Source: Lingula anatina
Taxonomy: Eukaryota > Brachiopoda > Lingulata > Lingulida > Lingulidae
Assembly (NCBI RefSeq): GCF_001039355.2
Contig: NW_019776113.1
Location: 478,485-520,220 of the forward strand
Length of the DNA stretch: 41,736 nucleotides
Direction of reading: 5' to 3'
Shown piece after piece: positions 10,643 through 23,185 of this stretch (its first letter is position 1; every line of letters begins with the position of its first letter). The notes under the pieces were generated by a model. The model was given only the letters and a program-made list of their open reading frames with translations, made no database searches and had not been told where the DNA came from. Position numbers and translations under genes: made by a program.

Positions 10643-12505
10643 CGGCAATGTTAATCTATATTCTGTTTGCATGTCGGCACTAAGCTATTATGGATACACG
10701 TTCTTGTTCATATAGATTCAAACCAGAATCAGAATTGTTCGAAGTACTTATTTTCGTAGCACAATAAACAAGATCACAAAAGCTAAAAGAAACAAATACT
10801 ACATTCTTTATTATAGCATTCAGTAGTATGAAACTGGATTGGTTGAAAGAGGAAGATATCTTTGTTAAACGACACAGATTAACAATGGTTGATCTAAATT
10901 TGACGCAAAATTATGATATGGAATTTGTATTTTGTTCCATGAAAAATCTATCTTGAAGATTGTAAGATACTACCGTGACCACTTGGAAAATAAAAGATAA
11001 GATAACAGATTTTGTTATATTATTTGACGTGTTTCACTGAAAGATCTGGGGGTTATATGACCCAGTGCAATGTTTTGGAAATAACCTGTGGTGATAAAAA
11101 TAGCTATACAGATCTTCGAGTGAGTAAAAACTATTGGAGCAAGTAAGATATGTATAAACAGTATGTTTAGTTGGTTCTATTACTTTCATCATTGTAAAAC
11201 AAGACTGTTGAACTGCAAGGACAGTTCTTGTAGCATGACGTATGTCAATGGCAGGAGAGCAAAAGCTCAGATTTTCTATTGTGAATTTATTGTTTCTGTT
11301 ACTAGAATAAAAGCCTTAAGATTTCAGTGCTTTTCTTTGATATATAGGCAAATCATTCGGTTTTTTCCCTTGGGCAAACCAAATCATTGGGTACCCGCGC
11401 TAAAGGCAATTTAAAACAAAATAATGAGCAGAACGTTTGGTAATTCTGTTACTAATCAAATCGTGTTTTAACCCTTTAGCACCGACAAAAAATGTTCACA
11501 CAGTCATTACCAATTTTATTGCCTAAGTGAAAAATAGAACTACAATAAGCTATTGACATATTAGTATAGTGTTTTCCTAGCCTCATGTGTAGTTATTTGA
11601 TTTTGACACATTTTAAGTTATCGAGGTGGACTTATGGGAAGAGATATTGATCTTCATTGCGTTTGTCTTCAAGTAAATGAAGAAAGTGAACTTTCAAAAC
11701 CGTAAACCAAATTGACGCCGAGAGCATTTCTTAAGAAAATGGCAGCTTTCTACAAAATTGTGGAACCAAATACAAGAGTGGTTTAAATGGGCGTATTTCT
11801 AGAATCTATTTCGATCATAATTCCAGTGTAGCCTACATTTTCCTGGACAAGAAACCCAGGAAACTTAACAGACAATCTTCTTCCTGTCAGTTTTTCGCTT
11901 GCATAGCCAAGAGCGTCCTACTTCTGCGTCTGATCCCAACGGCCTGGAAAACTGTTCTGGTACATTTACAAGCACTTTAAGACTGAGAAGCTTCAGATAA
12001 AATACGTTTACAGAAGAGACTATGAGGCAATCATTAAAAACACGGGGGTCAGACCATTTAAACTGTCTAGGATCAAACATCGCCTCTTGCAGTGGTTGGT
12101 GTATGAAATGTGACAAATTTTGTCAAGTGAATGGCAAAGCAACCCGACTGTATTCCACGGCCAGGTTTCAGTATATTATATACAAGTGATATTTGAACCA
12201 AGGTATTTTTGAATGATTTTATATATTCACCTGGGAATGACCACTAAGTATTTATGCTATGCAGTAAGGCGTAATTCTTGTGCATATATCCTTAATAATG
12301 TCATAAAATTGGAATGGCAATTGGCCCTCTGTACCTTAATAATGTATTTCGTGCGTGAACGTATAGTTAGAAGCTTTAACGGGGACATTTTCAGGGAGAC
12401 TACTTTCAATATCGAGTACCGTGCTTGTCAAAGTGATGAAGACATGCCTAATATTTCAATAAAACATGCTTTTCATTTGTGTAATAAATATAAATGCACA
12501 CGTAG

Positions 12506-12508
<3 letters not shown>

Positions 12509-12542
<34 letters not shown>
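12509..12542. repeat. (CA)17 microsatellite in copy B
   Basis: Seventeen CA units lie here, against eight at the homologous site in copy C (17558-17573). Such length variation is what is expected between alleles or recent duplicates. Confidence 0.95.
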
Positions 12543-12546
<4 letters not shown>

Positions 12547-13213
12547 ATAATTTAAAATAGAAAGTGGGATATATCGCCGTTCTCAGTTATAAATAGGTCA
12601 TTTACTACAGACAACTTTCGACTATCGCGAGTTTAGGTTTGCAAGAGAAATAAAGCGGATGACAAAACCCTTCAATCGTGCAAACTCAGACAAACTTTTG
12701 CACCGTGCTTTTTTCATAGCGGCGTACCGTGCATAAATGGCCAGTAAGACCAATGGCTGAGGTTCCTTTCAATTGCCGAACGGCACTTCTTTCGGACTAA
12801 TGGGGGGCAATCAGGATAACGTTAGAAGTAAACATGCTCTGAGAATGGCAGCGCAAAAAAATTAATATGTTGAAACTGAACCCCACATGTTTGATTTTGA
12901 TTACGTCATTTGGTCTAATATGGGACGACTAACGCTGTGTCAAATTGTAATTTTTTACATAATACGTTAATTGATTATTCTGTCTTGTGTGAAAGCGGAA
13001 TGATTGACTACGCTTTAATGTAATTAATCACGAAGAGTTTGCAAATAATAAAAACTGGATGGGCCAAAATACAAACCTTGTCATCTGTATGCATAGTGGT
13101 ATGTCTTGTGTAGATGGATGGAGAAGATATAAAAGTGTTTTTGGAACCTGAGCTTACAAGTCAATAGCTGATAGTAAATTTATGATACTAGCCCTCTGCA
13201 CCTATAGCCCTTA

Positions 13214-13270
13214 AAATTGTAATATGGTTGTTTTTGAATGAAATGAGGCCGCTCCATGGAAATGAGCATT
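13214..13270 (+). repeat. 57-bp segment, forward arm of a split inverted repeat
   Basis: This segment is the reverse complement of 18813-18869, with one mismatch found by eye. In copy B it is bounded by AAAATTG on both sides. In copy C the homologous site has AAAATTG followed by only nine unrelated bases, so the segment was either inserted in B or lost from C by short-homology deletion. Confidence 0.8.
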
Positions 13271-13822
13271 GAAAATTGAAAAAGGTACAATATTCATGAA
13301 TATTGTTGATTTGCATTTTGCAGAAGTTTTATAATGTCTCATTTTCTAATCCGACAGACAGCAGGACATCAAACGTTATATTATTAATTAAAATTACATG
13401 TGAACAAACACACATTCCTCGCACAGGAACACTGATTTTAAGTGCAAAGCCTTTTCCTAAATTAGTATTGATCTAATTTGGTCAAGTAGTCGTAGAAACC
13501 AAATATTCAGTTAGCACAATGGAGATGTCACATGCGCCACACGCTTTATCCAGATCCAAGCTTTCTTATAAAAGATATTTACGAGCAGATGAACGGAAGG
13601 TGACAGATTTTTTACATTTTATCTCCTTAAATACAACGCAGTGCCCTTTAGACAAGACAACTCTGGCCTTCCCCAGAGACCTGCGTTCTTAAGACAGGAT
13701 TCTGCAGACAGACTGAGGTGCTTCCAAGGTGAAGGACATTAACTGTGCTATCTTCACACTTCTTGAAACGTGTCTCTCTGGCAAAATTCCGCACAGTGCA
13801 ATAATGGAAATGTTTTTAAAAG

Positions 13823-13823
13823 N
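13823..13823. other. single-N assembly join between copies B and C
   Basis: Copy B ends here and copy C begins at the same homologous start point as copy B. In copy C the 57-bp inverted arm lies a few bases past the point homologous to this break, so an inverted repeat may have ended the contig. Confidence 0.9.
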
Positions 13824-16800
13824 CTTACTGACTTTCCACGTGATTTAAAACTGTGACAAGATGGTTGACGGGAGACGAGAATCGTCAGGATGAGGTAATT
13901 TATTATTTTCATTTATTTATGTATTATAATTAATATTATTTTATGGCAAATACCTGTTAAAATATTATCAAAACGTTTAACTTGTTCCCAGAGATGTTCA
14001 AAAACAAGAAGCGGTTTTTATATTTAACGTGTGTTCAAAATCCTGCAATTTGTCAGTTCAATAGAAAGCTACATTGTTAAGATTTATGGTAGATATTGGA
14101 ATCAATTTTCGCCCAAGTACATATGGACTGATGTGATATACGTCTCATTTATTGCTAGCACCTTGGTGATAATTGTTAAACGTTATAATGTTATCAATTC
14201 TCACAATATACTGGATTGAGTTTTACAATACAATACAATACATTTTATTTCATGTCGGGTATAAATCGAAAGGAAACATTAGTTTTGCAGCTATTCATCG
14301 ACTGAGTTAGGACAAACATTTCTACAAAAATGCAATATTTACACATTTTTAAGACAAAAGGAAAGATGTTGTCTTTAAATTGTAATTAGGACCAATTCCA
14401 CACCAGGGGTCTGTTTCACTGAAAGTCTACAAAGAATTTAGCCAACTAAGACTTGGCTTACGAAAAATAAGCCTACCAAGACTTTCTTTTTGCCTACAAA
14501 GATGCGTTTACGCAAAGAGCATTAAAAGCCACTTTCCATGTGGTAACAATAGCCCAAAAAGATATATCAAATACAATTATTGAGGTCCACTCAAACTCAA
14601 AGACAAATATCACAAAATCGACATTCCGTAGTCGTCTATTTGATTTTAGAAGTCTAAACTTAGCCCAAGAACGTAAGGCTTTCAACGAAGTATGGCTCCA
14701 GACATCTCTATATGAGGTAGACTGGAAGTTCTCTGGGTTTATTTTTATAATATGGTCCCTGGGGAGCTCCTTGCCCTCGGATCCACTAGCCCCCAGCAGG
14801 GGAAATTTTGCCTTTATTGAATATACATTATTTTGGGAATTGTATAAGGGGAGGAGGATATATTGAGAACCATGCCTTTATACAGAGCACTATGTATTTA
14901 TTGTACGTGATATGTTCTTGAAGCATATATTATGGTCTAAATGAAACTAAAGAATAACAATCTATAATGTCGATATGTCAGGATATTTTGACCTATGTCA
15001 TAAGCATATTTATTTATTAGTTTGTTTGTTTGTTAATGGATATATAAAGTATTGAGGCAAAATACCAAAAACGATCTTATGAAGAATTTGTGCTAATAAA
15101 TTGTCGCCTATGTCACTCACATTATGGAATTTGATTCAGAAATGCATGATGTAATTAGCAGCATATATCGACTAGCCTCTAGGGGGTAACGTGTTTGAAA
15201 TTAGATAGAGGTAATATAATTAGTGTGAAGTGCTAGGTGATAAGTCGACAGCTCATATATCTGGCGTTAACATCAGTATCTCACAATTATGGCACGGCCA
15301 TATTTTAAAGTTTTGATTTAACGAATACGTTTGTTCCACTATGAATTTGTGTTTGCGTGTGTGTGTGTTTCATTGTTGTAAATAATCAAACCAAAACCTG
15401 CAACTACTTTATACGCACAAGTTGTGTAGCACAATAGTGCTTATTGATACAGCACTTAGTCGACAGTGTTACAGCATCAGGTCTTTTTTCTTTCTTTTTT
15501 TTTATATAAAAAGGCCGCGAAGACGCAATGTTCTTGATTTTGGACATTGTCATCTTGTCGTTTTTATGCCATGGCGTATATCTTTACCATTAGAAATCGA
15601 TAGATAGAACGAATAATCATATCATACTTTTACATAGATTCAATGCAATGTTTGCCGTGTATCCTGAAGAAGATTAACGATGTTCTAATCGTTAACGGCA
15701 ATGTTAATCTATATTCTGTTTGCATGTCTGCACTAAGCTATTATGGATACACGTTCTTGTTCATATAGATTCAAACCAGAATCAGAATTGTTCGAAGTAC
15801 TTATTTTCGTAGCACAATAAACAAGATCACAAAAGATAAAAGAAACAAATACTATATTCTTTATTATCGCACTCAGTTGTATGCAACTGGATTGGTTGAA
15901 AGAGGAAGATATATCTTTGTTAAATGACACAGATCAACAATGGTTGATCTAAATTTGACGCAAAATTATGATATGGAATTTGTATTTTGTTCGATGAAAA
16001 ATCTGTCAGAAAGATTGTAAGATACTACCGTGACCACTTGGAAAATAAAAGATAAGATAACAGATTTTGTTATAATTATTTGACGTGTTTCACTGAAAGA
16101 TCTGGAGGTTGTATGACCCAGTGCAATGTTTTGGAAATAACCTGTGGTGATAAAAATAGATATACAGATCTTCGAGTGAGTAAAAACTATTGGAGCAAGT
16201 AAGATATGTATAAACAATATGTTTAGTTGGTTCTATTACTTTCGTCATTGTAGAACAAGACTGTTGAACTGCATGGACAGTTCTTGTAGCATGACGTATG
16301 TCAATGGCAGGAGAGCAAAAGCTCAGATTTTCTATTGTGAATTTATTGTTTCTGTTACTAGAATAAAAGCCTTAAGAGTTCAGTGCTTTTCTTTGATATA
16401 TAGGCAAATCATTCGGTTTTTTCCCTTGGGCAAACCAAATCATTGGGTACCCGCGCTAAAGGCAATTTAAAACAAAATAATGAGCAGAACGTTTGGTAAT
16501 TCTGTTACTAATCAAATCGTGTTTTAACCTTTTAGCACCGACAAAGAATGTTCACACAGTCATTACCAATTTTATTGCCTAAGTGAAAAATAGAACTACA
16601 ATAAGCTATTGACATATTAGTATAGTGTTTTCCTAGCCTCATGTGTAGTTATTTGATTTTGACACATTTTAAGTTATCGAGGTGGACTTATGGGAAGAGA
16701 TATTGATCTTCATTGCGTTTGTCTTCAAGTAAATGAAGAAAGTGAACTTTCAAAACCGTAAACCAAATTGACGCCGAGAGCATTTCTTAAGAAAATGGCA

Positions 16801-18805
16801 GCTTTCTACAAAATTATGGAACCAAATACAAGAGTGGTTTAAATGGGCGTATTTCTAGAATCTATTTTGATCATAATTCCAGTGTAGCCTACATTTTCCT
16901 GGACAAGAAACCCAGGAAACTTAACAGACAATCTTCTTCCTGTCAGTTTTTCGCTTGCATAGCCAAGAGCGTCCTACTTCTGCGTCTGATCCCAACGGCC
17001 TGGAAAACTGTTCTGGTACATTTACAAGCACTTTAAGTCTGGGAAGCTTCAGATAAAATACGTTTACAGAAGAGACTATGAGGCAATCATTAAAAACTCG
17101 GGGGGTCAGACCATTTAAACTGTCTAGGATCAAACATCGCCTCTTGCAGTGGTTGGTGTATGAAATGTGACATATTTTGTCAAGTGAATGGCAAAGGAAC
17201 CCGACTGTATTCCACGGCCAGGTTTCAGTATATTAATATACAAGTGATATTTGAACCAAGGTATTTTTGAATGATTTTATATATTCACCTGGGAATGACC
17301 ACTAAGTATTTATGCTATGCAGTAAGGCGTAATTCTTGTGCATATATCCTTAATAATGTCATAAAATTGGAATGGCAATTGGCCCTCTGTACGTATTTCG
17401 TGCGTGAACGTATAGTTAGAAGCTTTAACGGGGACATTTTCAGGGAGACTACTTTCAATATCGAGTACCGTGCTTGTCAAAGTGATGAAGACATGCCTAA
17501 TATTTCAATAAAACATGCTTTTCATTTGTGTAATAAATATAAATGCACACGTAGGTACACACACACACACACATAATAATTTAAAATAGAAAGTGGGATA
17601 TATCGCCGTTCTCAGTTATAAATAGGTCATTTACTACAGACAACTTTCGACTATCGCGAGTTTAGGTTTGCAAGAGAAATAAAGCGGATGACAAAACCCT
17701 TCAATCGTGCAAACTCAGACAAACTTTTGCACCGTGCTTTTTTCATAGCGGCGTACCGTGCATAAATGGCCAGTAAGACCAATGGCTGAGGTTCCTTTCA
17801 ATTGCCGAACGGCACTTCTTTCGGACTAATGGGGGGCAATCAGGATAACGTTAGAAGTAAACATGCTCTGAGAATGGCAGCACAAAAAAATTAATATGTT
17901 GAAACTGAACCCCACATGTTTGATTTTGATTACGTCATTTGGTTTAATATGGGACGACTAACGCTGTGTCAAATTGTAATTTTTTACATAATACGTTAAT
18001 TGATTATTCTGTCTTGCGTGAAAGCGGAATGATTGACTACGCTTTAATGTAATTAATCACGAAGAGTTTGCAAATAATAAAAACTGGATGGGCCAAAATA
18101 CAAACCTTGTCATCTGTATGCATAGTGGTATGTCTTCCGTAGATGGATGGAGAAGATATAAAAGTGTTTTTGGAACCTGAGCTTACAAGTCAATAGCTGA
18201 TAGTAAATTTATGATACTAGCCCTCTGCACCTATAGCCCTTAAAATTGCTTTTTGACAAAAGGTACAATATTCATGAATATTGTTGATTTGCATTTTGCA
18301 GAAGTTTTTTAATGTCTCATCTTCTAATCCAACAGGACAGCAGGACATCAAACGTGATATTATTAATTAAAACTACATGTGAATAAACACACATTCCTCG
18401 CACAGGAATACTGATTTTAAGTCCAAAGCCTTTTCCTAAATTAGTATTGATCTAATTTGGTCAAGTAGTCGTAGAAACCAAATATTCAGTTAGCACAATG
18501 GAGATGTCACATGCGCCACACGCTTTATCCAGATCCAAGCTTTCTTATAAAAGATATTTACGAGCAGATGAACGGAAGGTGACAGATTTTTTACATTTTA
18601 TCTCCTTAAATACAACGCAGTGCCCTTTAGACAAGACAACTCTGGCCTTCCCCAGAGACCTGCGTTTTTAAGACAGGATTCTGCAGACAGACTGAGGTGC
18701 TTCCAAGGTGAAGGACATTAACTGTGCTATCTTCACACTTCTTTAAACGTGTCTCTCTGGCAAAATTCCGCACAGTGCAATAATGGAAATGTTTTTTTAA
18801 AAAAG
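13824..18805 (+). repeat. copy C (full) of the ~5-kb repeated block
   Basis: This 4982-bp copy is offset by 5128 bp from copy B at its start and is continuous on the right with unique sequence. Differences from B include many single substitutions, a shorter (GTTT)n run, (CA)8 at 17558-17573, absence of the 57-bp segment, and absence of the 12-bp CCTTAATAATGT duplication. No coding region is supported. With unique sequence to the left of A and to the right of C, a single ~5-kb locus with two haplotypes would explain all three copies. Confidence 0.85.
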
Positions 18806-18812
18806 ATATCCT

Positions 18813-18869
18813 AATGCTCATTTCCATGGAGCGGCCTAATTTCATTCAAAAACAACCATATTACAATTT
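18813..18869 (-). repeat. 57-bp segment, inverted arm
   Basis: This is the reverse complement of 13214-13270. It lies just past the end of homology between copies B and C. Together with the forward arm it would form a fold-back structure with a spacer of about 560 bp in any haplotype carrying both arms. Confidence 0.8.
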
Positions 18870-19760
18870 TTGTTACAGAAAAAAAAAACATATAAGCAAC
18901 GTGTTGGCAACCCGCAAACCTTTTTTATCATTCATGATCAAACCTGAAAAAAATCGAAATCTTATTTTAGCATGTGTGTTGTATTCCCAATAATGCTGTT
19001 TGAAGTAGGAGGGGTATTTAAAAAATCTACCAATGTAAAAATAGATCAATAAGTAGATAAAAATATGAGAAGGAAAATGTTCGTGTCTTTTCAACAACTC
19101 CTTAAGATACCATCTGAGGAGAGAATGTATATCTTTTTACTTAGGCTTGAGCAACCATATATGACATTGCTTTCGTCACTTAGAACCTAATAGACAAACA
19201 CTAGTGATCGTCCACAGTGGATAGTCATCCATTCTTTGATATTGAGACTAGCTATCACATCACACAGCTTGAAAAATATACACTTAAAACGACCATTTGT
19301 CAGGCGGCAATACCGCAGCAATTGATTTCATGACAGCCCTGTCTGCTAATTGATAATCTAAAGAAACTGTGATGTATGGAGCCATTTCTTAGCGTGACAG
19401 GTGCGCGCTCTTAATGTGCACTATGTCTTCTGGAGGTGACTAAGATGTCGAATCTAGATCATCACAGTATATCGTATGACACAATACCATGACATCTATA
19501 CAGCATCAAGGGGATTTTCAGTATCAAAATAACGATCGGTTATTTATTTATTTATTTATATTTTCTACTTTTTAATTATAACCATTGTATGGCACATTGT
19601 ATGTGCTGTGTATAAAAATATTAAGACAGATGTAAAAACAACAAATTAGAAATTCAACCTCACGGACGTAACTATTAATGGCAGTGAATAGTATTACATT
19701 CAGCAGAGTTGATCCAAAAATGGCGTTTGTATACAATTCTGAACGCATGAATATGGTAAA
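18870..19760. other. AT-rich intergenic stretch
   Basis: Nothing but short frames and a brief TTTA repeat (about 19541-19560) is seen. No exon, RNA gene or mobile element was recognised. Confidence 0.5.
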
Positions 19761-19936
19761 GCCGGTGTAACAGGAATGAAAGTCCGCTAGGAACCGTAGT
19801 CCGTTTCCCATTACTTAGTACAGGTGACATTTGTCCCATATACAAACCCCAATACTCCAACTAACCCTAACCTGTACTAATATCATATGGGAGCCCGGTC
19901 TTCCATTCCAAGGACTTCCATTCCTGTTACACCGGC
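19761..19936. mobile_element. MITE-like element with 25-bp terminal inverted repeats
   Basis: The left end beginning GCCGGTGTAACAGGAATG (19761-19785) and the reverse complement of the right end (19912-19936) agree at 24 of 25 positions. The unit is 176 bp and non-coding. Its interior contains CTAACCCTAACC, the reverse complement of the GGTTAGGGT motif in the 6622-6794 element, and the TIR core CCGGTGTAAC is shared. No definite target-site duplication is visible. It is probably a non-autonomous DNA transposon of the same broad group as the one behind the receptor gene. Confidence 0.8.
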
Positions 19937-22379
19937 ATAGGGAATAGATATGGAATACGCGATCAAAATCCGTTACTTTACCTCTATAATTTTCATTGTT
20001 TTAAGTACTTTTATGTACTTCAGTTGCCAGTGTGTTCGATTTCTACCTAAATGCACTATGTCACAGTAAAATAATGTTAGTAATTAGGTACACATCTTTA
20101 TTTAAGTGGTTTTAGTAGCTTCTATATAAAAAAACTGTACTGGTAGAAAAACCTTTCAAATAAATTCTGCTTCAAGTGTAAAAGACCAAAATAATATGTG
20201 AAAGGAGTATTTGATTGTGATATGTAACAAATAACTGTTAGGCAAAGTAAAAAGGTTTTTTACAACATCTTTTCCATCTTTCCCAGCGATAGGCCTATAG
20301 CTACTTTTGAGTCTTTATTGGAACTCATCGGCAAAAGCAGCAGTCCTCTCAAAGCTTTCTATATATAACATAACCTTCAAAGTCGCCAAAGAATGTCTGA
20401 TCTGCAATAATCTCAGAACAAATCCAATAAGCCTAGGAAATTTCGTCATCTCATTCTTAACAAAACAGCACTTTAAAGCACCTAATGAGTCTTCTTGTGA
20501 TAGAAGTATCATAATCATGATGGGGCCACTACCTGACATATCTGCATGATATAATCCAATTGACGTCAAACCACTGGGTGAAGTAAAGTTCGAAGGGCTA
20601 GGCATCCAATGACACTTTGGCTGATTTCAAAAATGTTTCTCGGCATATGAGTATCATTTGGTCTAAACACTGGGCTTCATCGTCATTTAGGCAATACTGT
20701 TAATGAAAAACACTTTTGTAGTGTCATTTGGGGTTCGCTTGCACAGCAAATCAAAAGAAGGCGATCGAACAACGAAGACTTTTCTTCATTTTTTCCCACG
20801 TAACAGCCATTTCAGTTTTCAATGACTGATTTTTTTTTTTCGAATTTCTCGCGCCTGGTATTAGCTTGGTCGGTTGGTTGTACAAGGTAGTTATTCATAA
20901 AAAACATGCATTTATTTCACGTACCTTTGCAATCACAATCAAGTGGACATAAAATTTTGCAACGTCCTTAAGCATCTGAACTCTGATTAAAAACAAAGCC
21001 TTACCGATACACGTAGTACTTTTAAAACCAAATAAAAAAATGTCAACAACCGGAAATGCTATTACGAATAAACAATTTTGAAATTAATACAATCACTATA
21101 AAGCGACATCTGGGATTTGTCACCTCATCTACCGCTGTATTATAGTCGATTTAACACACGCAGCTGATGTAAAAGGCGAAGCTAAATTGCCAACCTTTGG
21201 TTAACACGCAGACTAATAAATATCAAAGATCAGAAATGTCTATAATGGATTTTGTCGCAGTTGCATACACTGTAGGACTGTCGCTGTTAGCTAAGTTTAT
21301 CAATTTTGAATGCGCACAAAAAAGAAACCCTAGGGGGCCAGTAGTCGTACACGTACGCACAAACAGTATATCTGAGGTCGCATAAAACCGACTGATGCTT
21401 GGTAATTACCATATTTGAAACCCCAAGAGCATCTGTTGATATTCCATGTTTTTTTTTAAAGAACCAATCTATCGCATCAATTGATTGTTTATAATAAACA
21501 AGGTTTCAATGGCTTTCTCCAAATGATCCTCACAGTAACTTACTCAAAGTCATGGAGGATCCAGCCAAAGCAAAGTAATCGATTCTACAGGTTAAAACCC
21601 TTTCCCAAAGAACATTCCGAACTTTCGACATTACGTATTATGATGCTTAAAAGCAATTAAACCCTTCATATATTTTGCATAGACGAGTGCTTTTTTCGCT
21701 CAAACTCGCAATCACAAACAACTTGAGAAGTGATCTCCAACTCCCTGTAGCAATAATGCACCACGAGTCCCTTTCAGCCTTTGGGATACAGACAACAGGA
21801 GAAGGAAGATAGCAGATCATTATATCATCAATAAACGTTTAACCAGTGTTACAGTTCCGAGAGAGCAGTTAGCACGTATGAAATGCTTGTGAAATAGGAT
21901 ATAAACATGGTATTTGATGACGGAGGTTCTACAGTCTTCAGCAAGAGGTTGATGGAAATTGTGCCAAAATTAGAAAGAAGACAATTTAAAGGCTATTGAG
22001 TATCTTGGTCAATTGTCTCTCATGAATCGGGTGTGCCTAGACTTATAGCCCACCCTCCAATGGATCCATACAGGTATAGGTTTGCGTGACGTAACTGGGT
22101 CAAAAGCTAAGACAGGAAAACACATATACGGCGAAGCTTGCAAAAGTTGTCCGGCGAGAAAGAATTCACAATACTTCGTACAGAGACTAATACTTAAATA
22201 AACCACAAAATTGGAAAAGATTACTACCAGTAAACTAAAACAAAATAGTGTACTGCTTTGATATAATTTAATATGTAACCATAGTACAATACAGTACAAT
22301 ATAAATGGGTTAAAGAGAACATCGGAAGCCATGAATGCTAAACACTTCAAAATGTGCCAATAACTTTGAAAAATAACCC
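19937..22379. other. intergenic stretch with a possible decayed coding fragment
   Basis: No gene is supported. The interval 20307-20605 is open on both strands (80 codons plus, 96 codons minus, the latter starting MPSPSNFTSPSG), with other minus-strand open pieces upstream in different frames. This could be a degraded retroelement or pseudogene, but I do not recognise the family. A 113-codon hydrophobic minus frame (22009-22350) has no recognisable domain. Confidence 0.4.
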
Positions 22380-22860
22380 ATCATGCTGATTTTCAAACTT
22401 AACCAAACAAATCCTACTAGCAAATACAATAAAACTAAAATATGGCGTAGCGCTTATGGGGAAAACGTCGCAAAAGACATGCAAAAAAGCTTCCTACTAG
22501 ATTAAAAGTAAAACAGAAATACAGATTGGCACTTTCTGGGTGTATGTCGTCTACGAATTTTGTGAAAATGACCTAATCTTGTTGATTTTTAAACCAAACC
22601 CACTTTTATCAGAGGGAAAAGCTCCCAAGTATAGATTAAGTAAAACAAAAATACAGTTTGTAAATTGGCACGTATGGGGTAAATGTCGCAAAAGTACATG
22701 AAAAAATAAATGAATAATTCGATCATGCTGATTTTCAAACTCAGCCTGCAATTACCAAACACTGTCCCTGAGTAAACTTAAAGAAAAGAGTTTGAGTTTT
22801 ATGGGGAAAACAAATGTGTCGGACGGCGACAACGACGGCGACGATAAGTGTAGACCCAGG
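22380..22860. repeat. three diverged tandem units of an unknown repeat
   Basis: A pattern of GCTGATTTTCAAAC-like sequence followed by an A-rich stretch and TATGGGGAAAA, then (in two units) GTCGCAAAAG, occurs three times: near 22386/22457, 22580/22674 and 22727/22801. The last unit ends in a CGACGGCGACAACGACGGCGAC-type GAC-rich tail. Divergence is high and spacing irregular (about 130-220 bp), suggesting old internal duplication within a dispersed repeat. Confidence 0.55.
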
Positions 22861-23022
22861 TAAACAGAATATGTAAAGACATCTACAGTGACTGTATAAA
22901 GAAAGGAAACGGCTATGATGGCTGGTCTTTTGTTGTGTTGATGACCAAAGACCGTTTAAATTGATTCAATTTTATCCAGGTTCATATAACTTGTCTACAG
23001 GTGAACTGCTGTCAATTTGGAC

Positions 23023-23185
23023 NNNNNNNNNNNNNNNNNNNNNNNNNNNNNNNNNNNNNNNNNNNNNNNNNNNNNNNNNNNNNNNNNNNNNNNNNNNNNN
23101 NNNNNNNNNNNNNNNNNNNNNNNNNNNNNNNNNNNNNNNNNNNNNNNNNNNNNNNNNNNNNNNNNNNNNNNNNNNNNNNNNNNNN
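23023..23185. other. 163-N assembly gap
   Basis: Unknown sequence. The right flank begins with ATAATAAATGATAATAATAAA, so the gap may lie in a simple AT repeat. Confidence 0.95.

Larger units (their letters stand above)
8696..13822 (+). repeat. copy B (nearly full) of the ~5-kb repeated block
   Basis: This 5127-bp copy starts at the same homologous base as copy C and ends at a single N. Relative to C it has about 1-2% substitutions plus indels: a (CA)17 tract (12509-12542) against (CA)8 in C, an extra CCTTAATAATGT near 12340, a 57-bp segment at 13214-13270 absent from that site in C, and an internal gap at 10397-10421 within a T-rich tract. No gene was found. The frames at 9412-9738 and 11163-11414 survive only because the copies are nearly identical. 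It is best read as an alternative haplotype or a recent duplicate. Confidence 0.85.

Noticed and set aside
11163-11414. 83-codon frame repeated at 16219-16470
   Set aside because: Short, no domain, several non-synonymous differences between copies, and no splice or UTR context. Treated as chance.
7145-18805. A previously undescribed 5-kb satellite or multi-copy gene cluster
   Set aside because: Both unit junctions are single Ns and no contiguous unit-to-unit junction exists, so an array cannot be claimed from this sequence.
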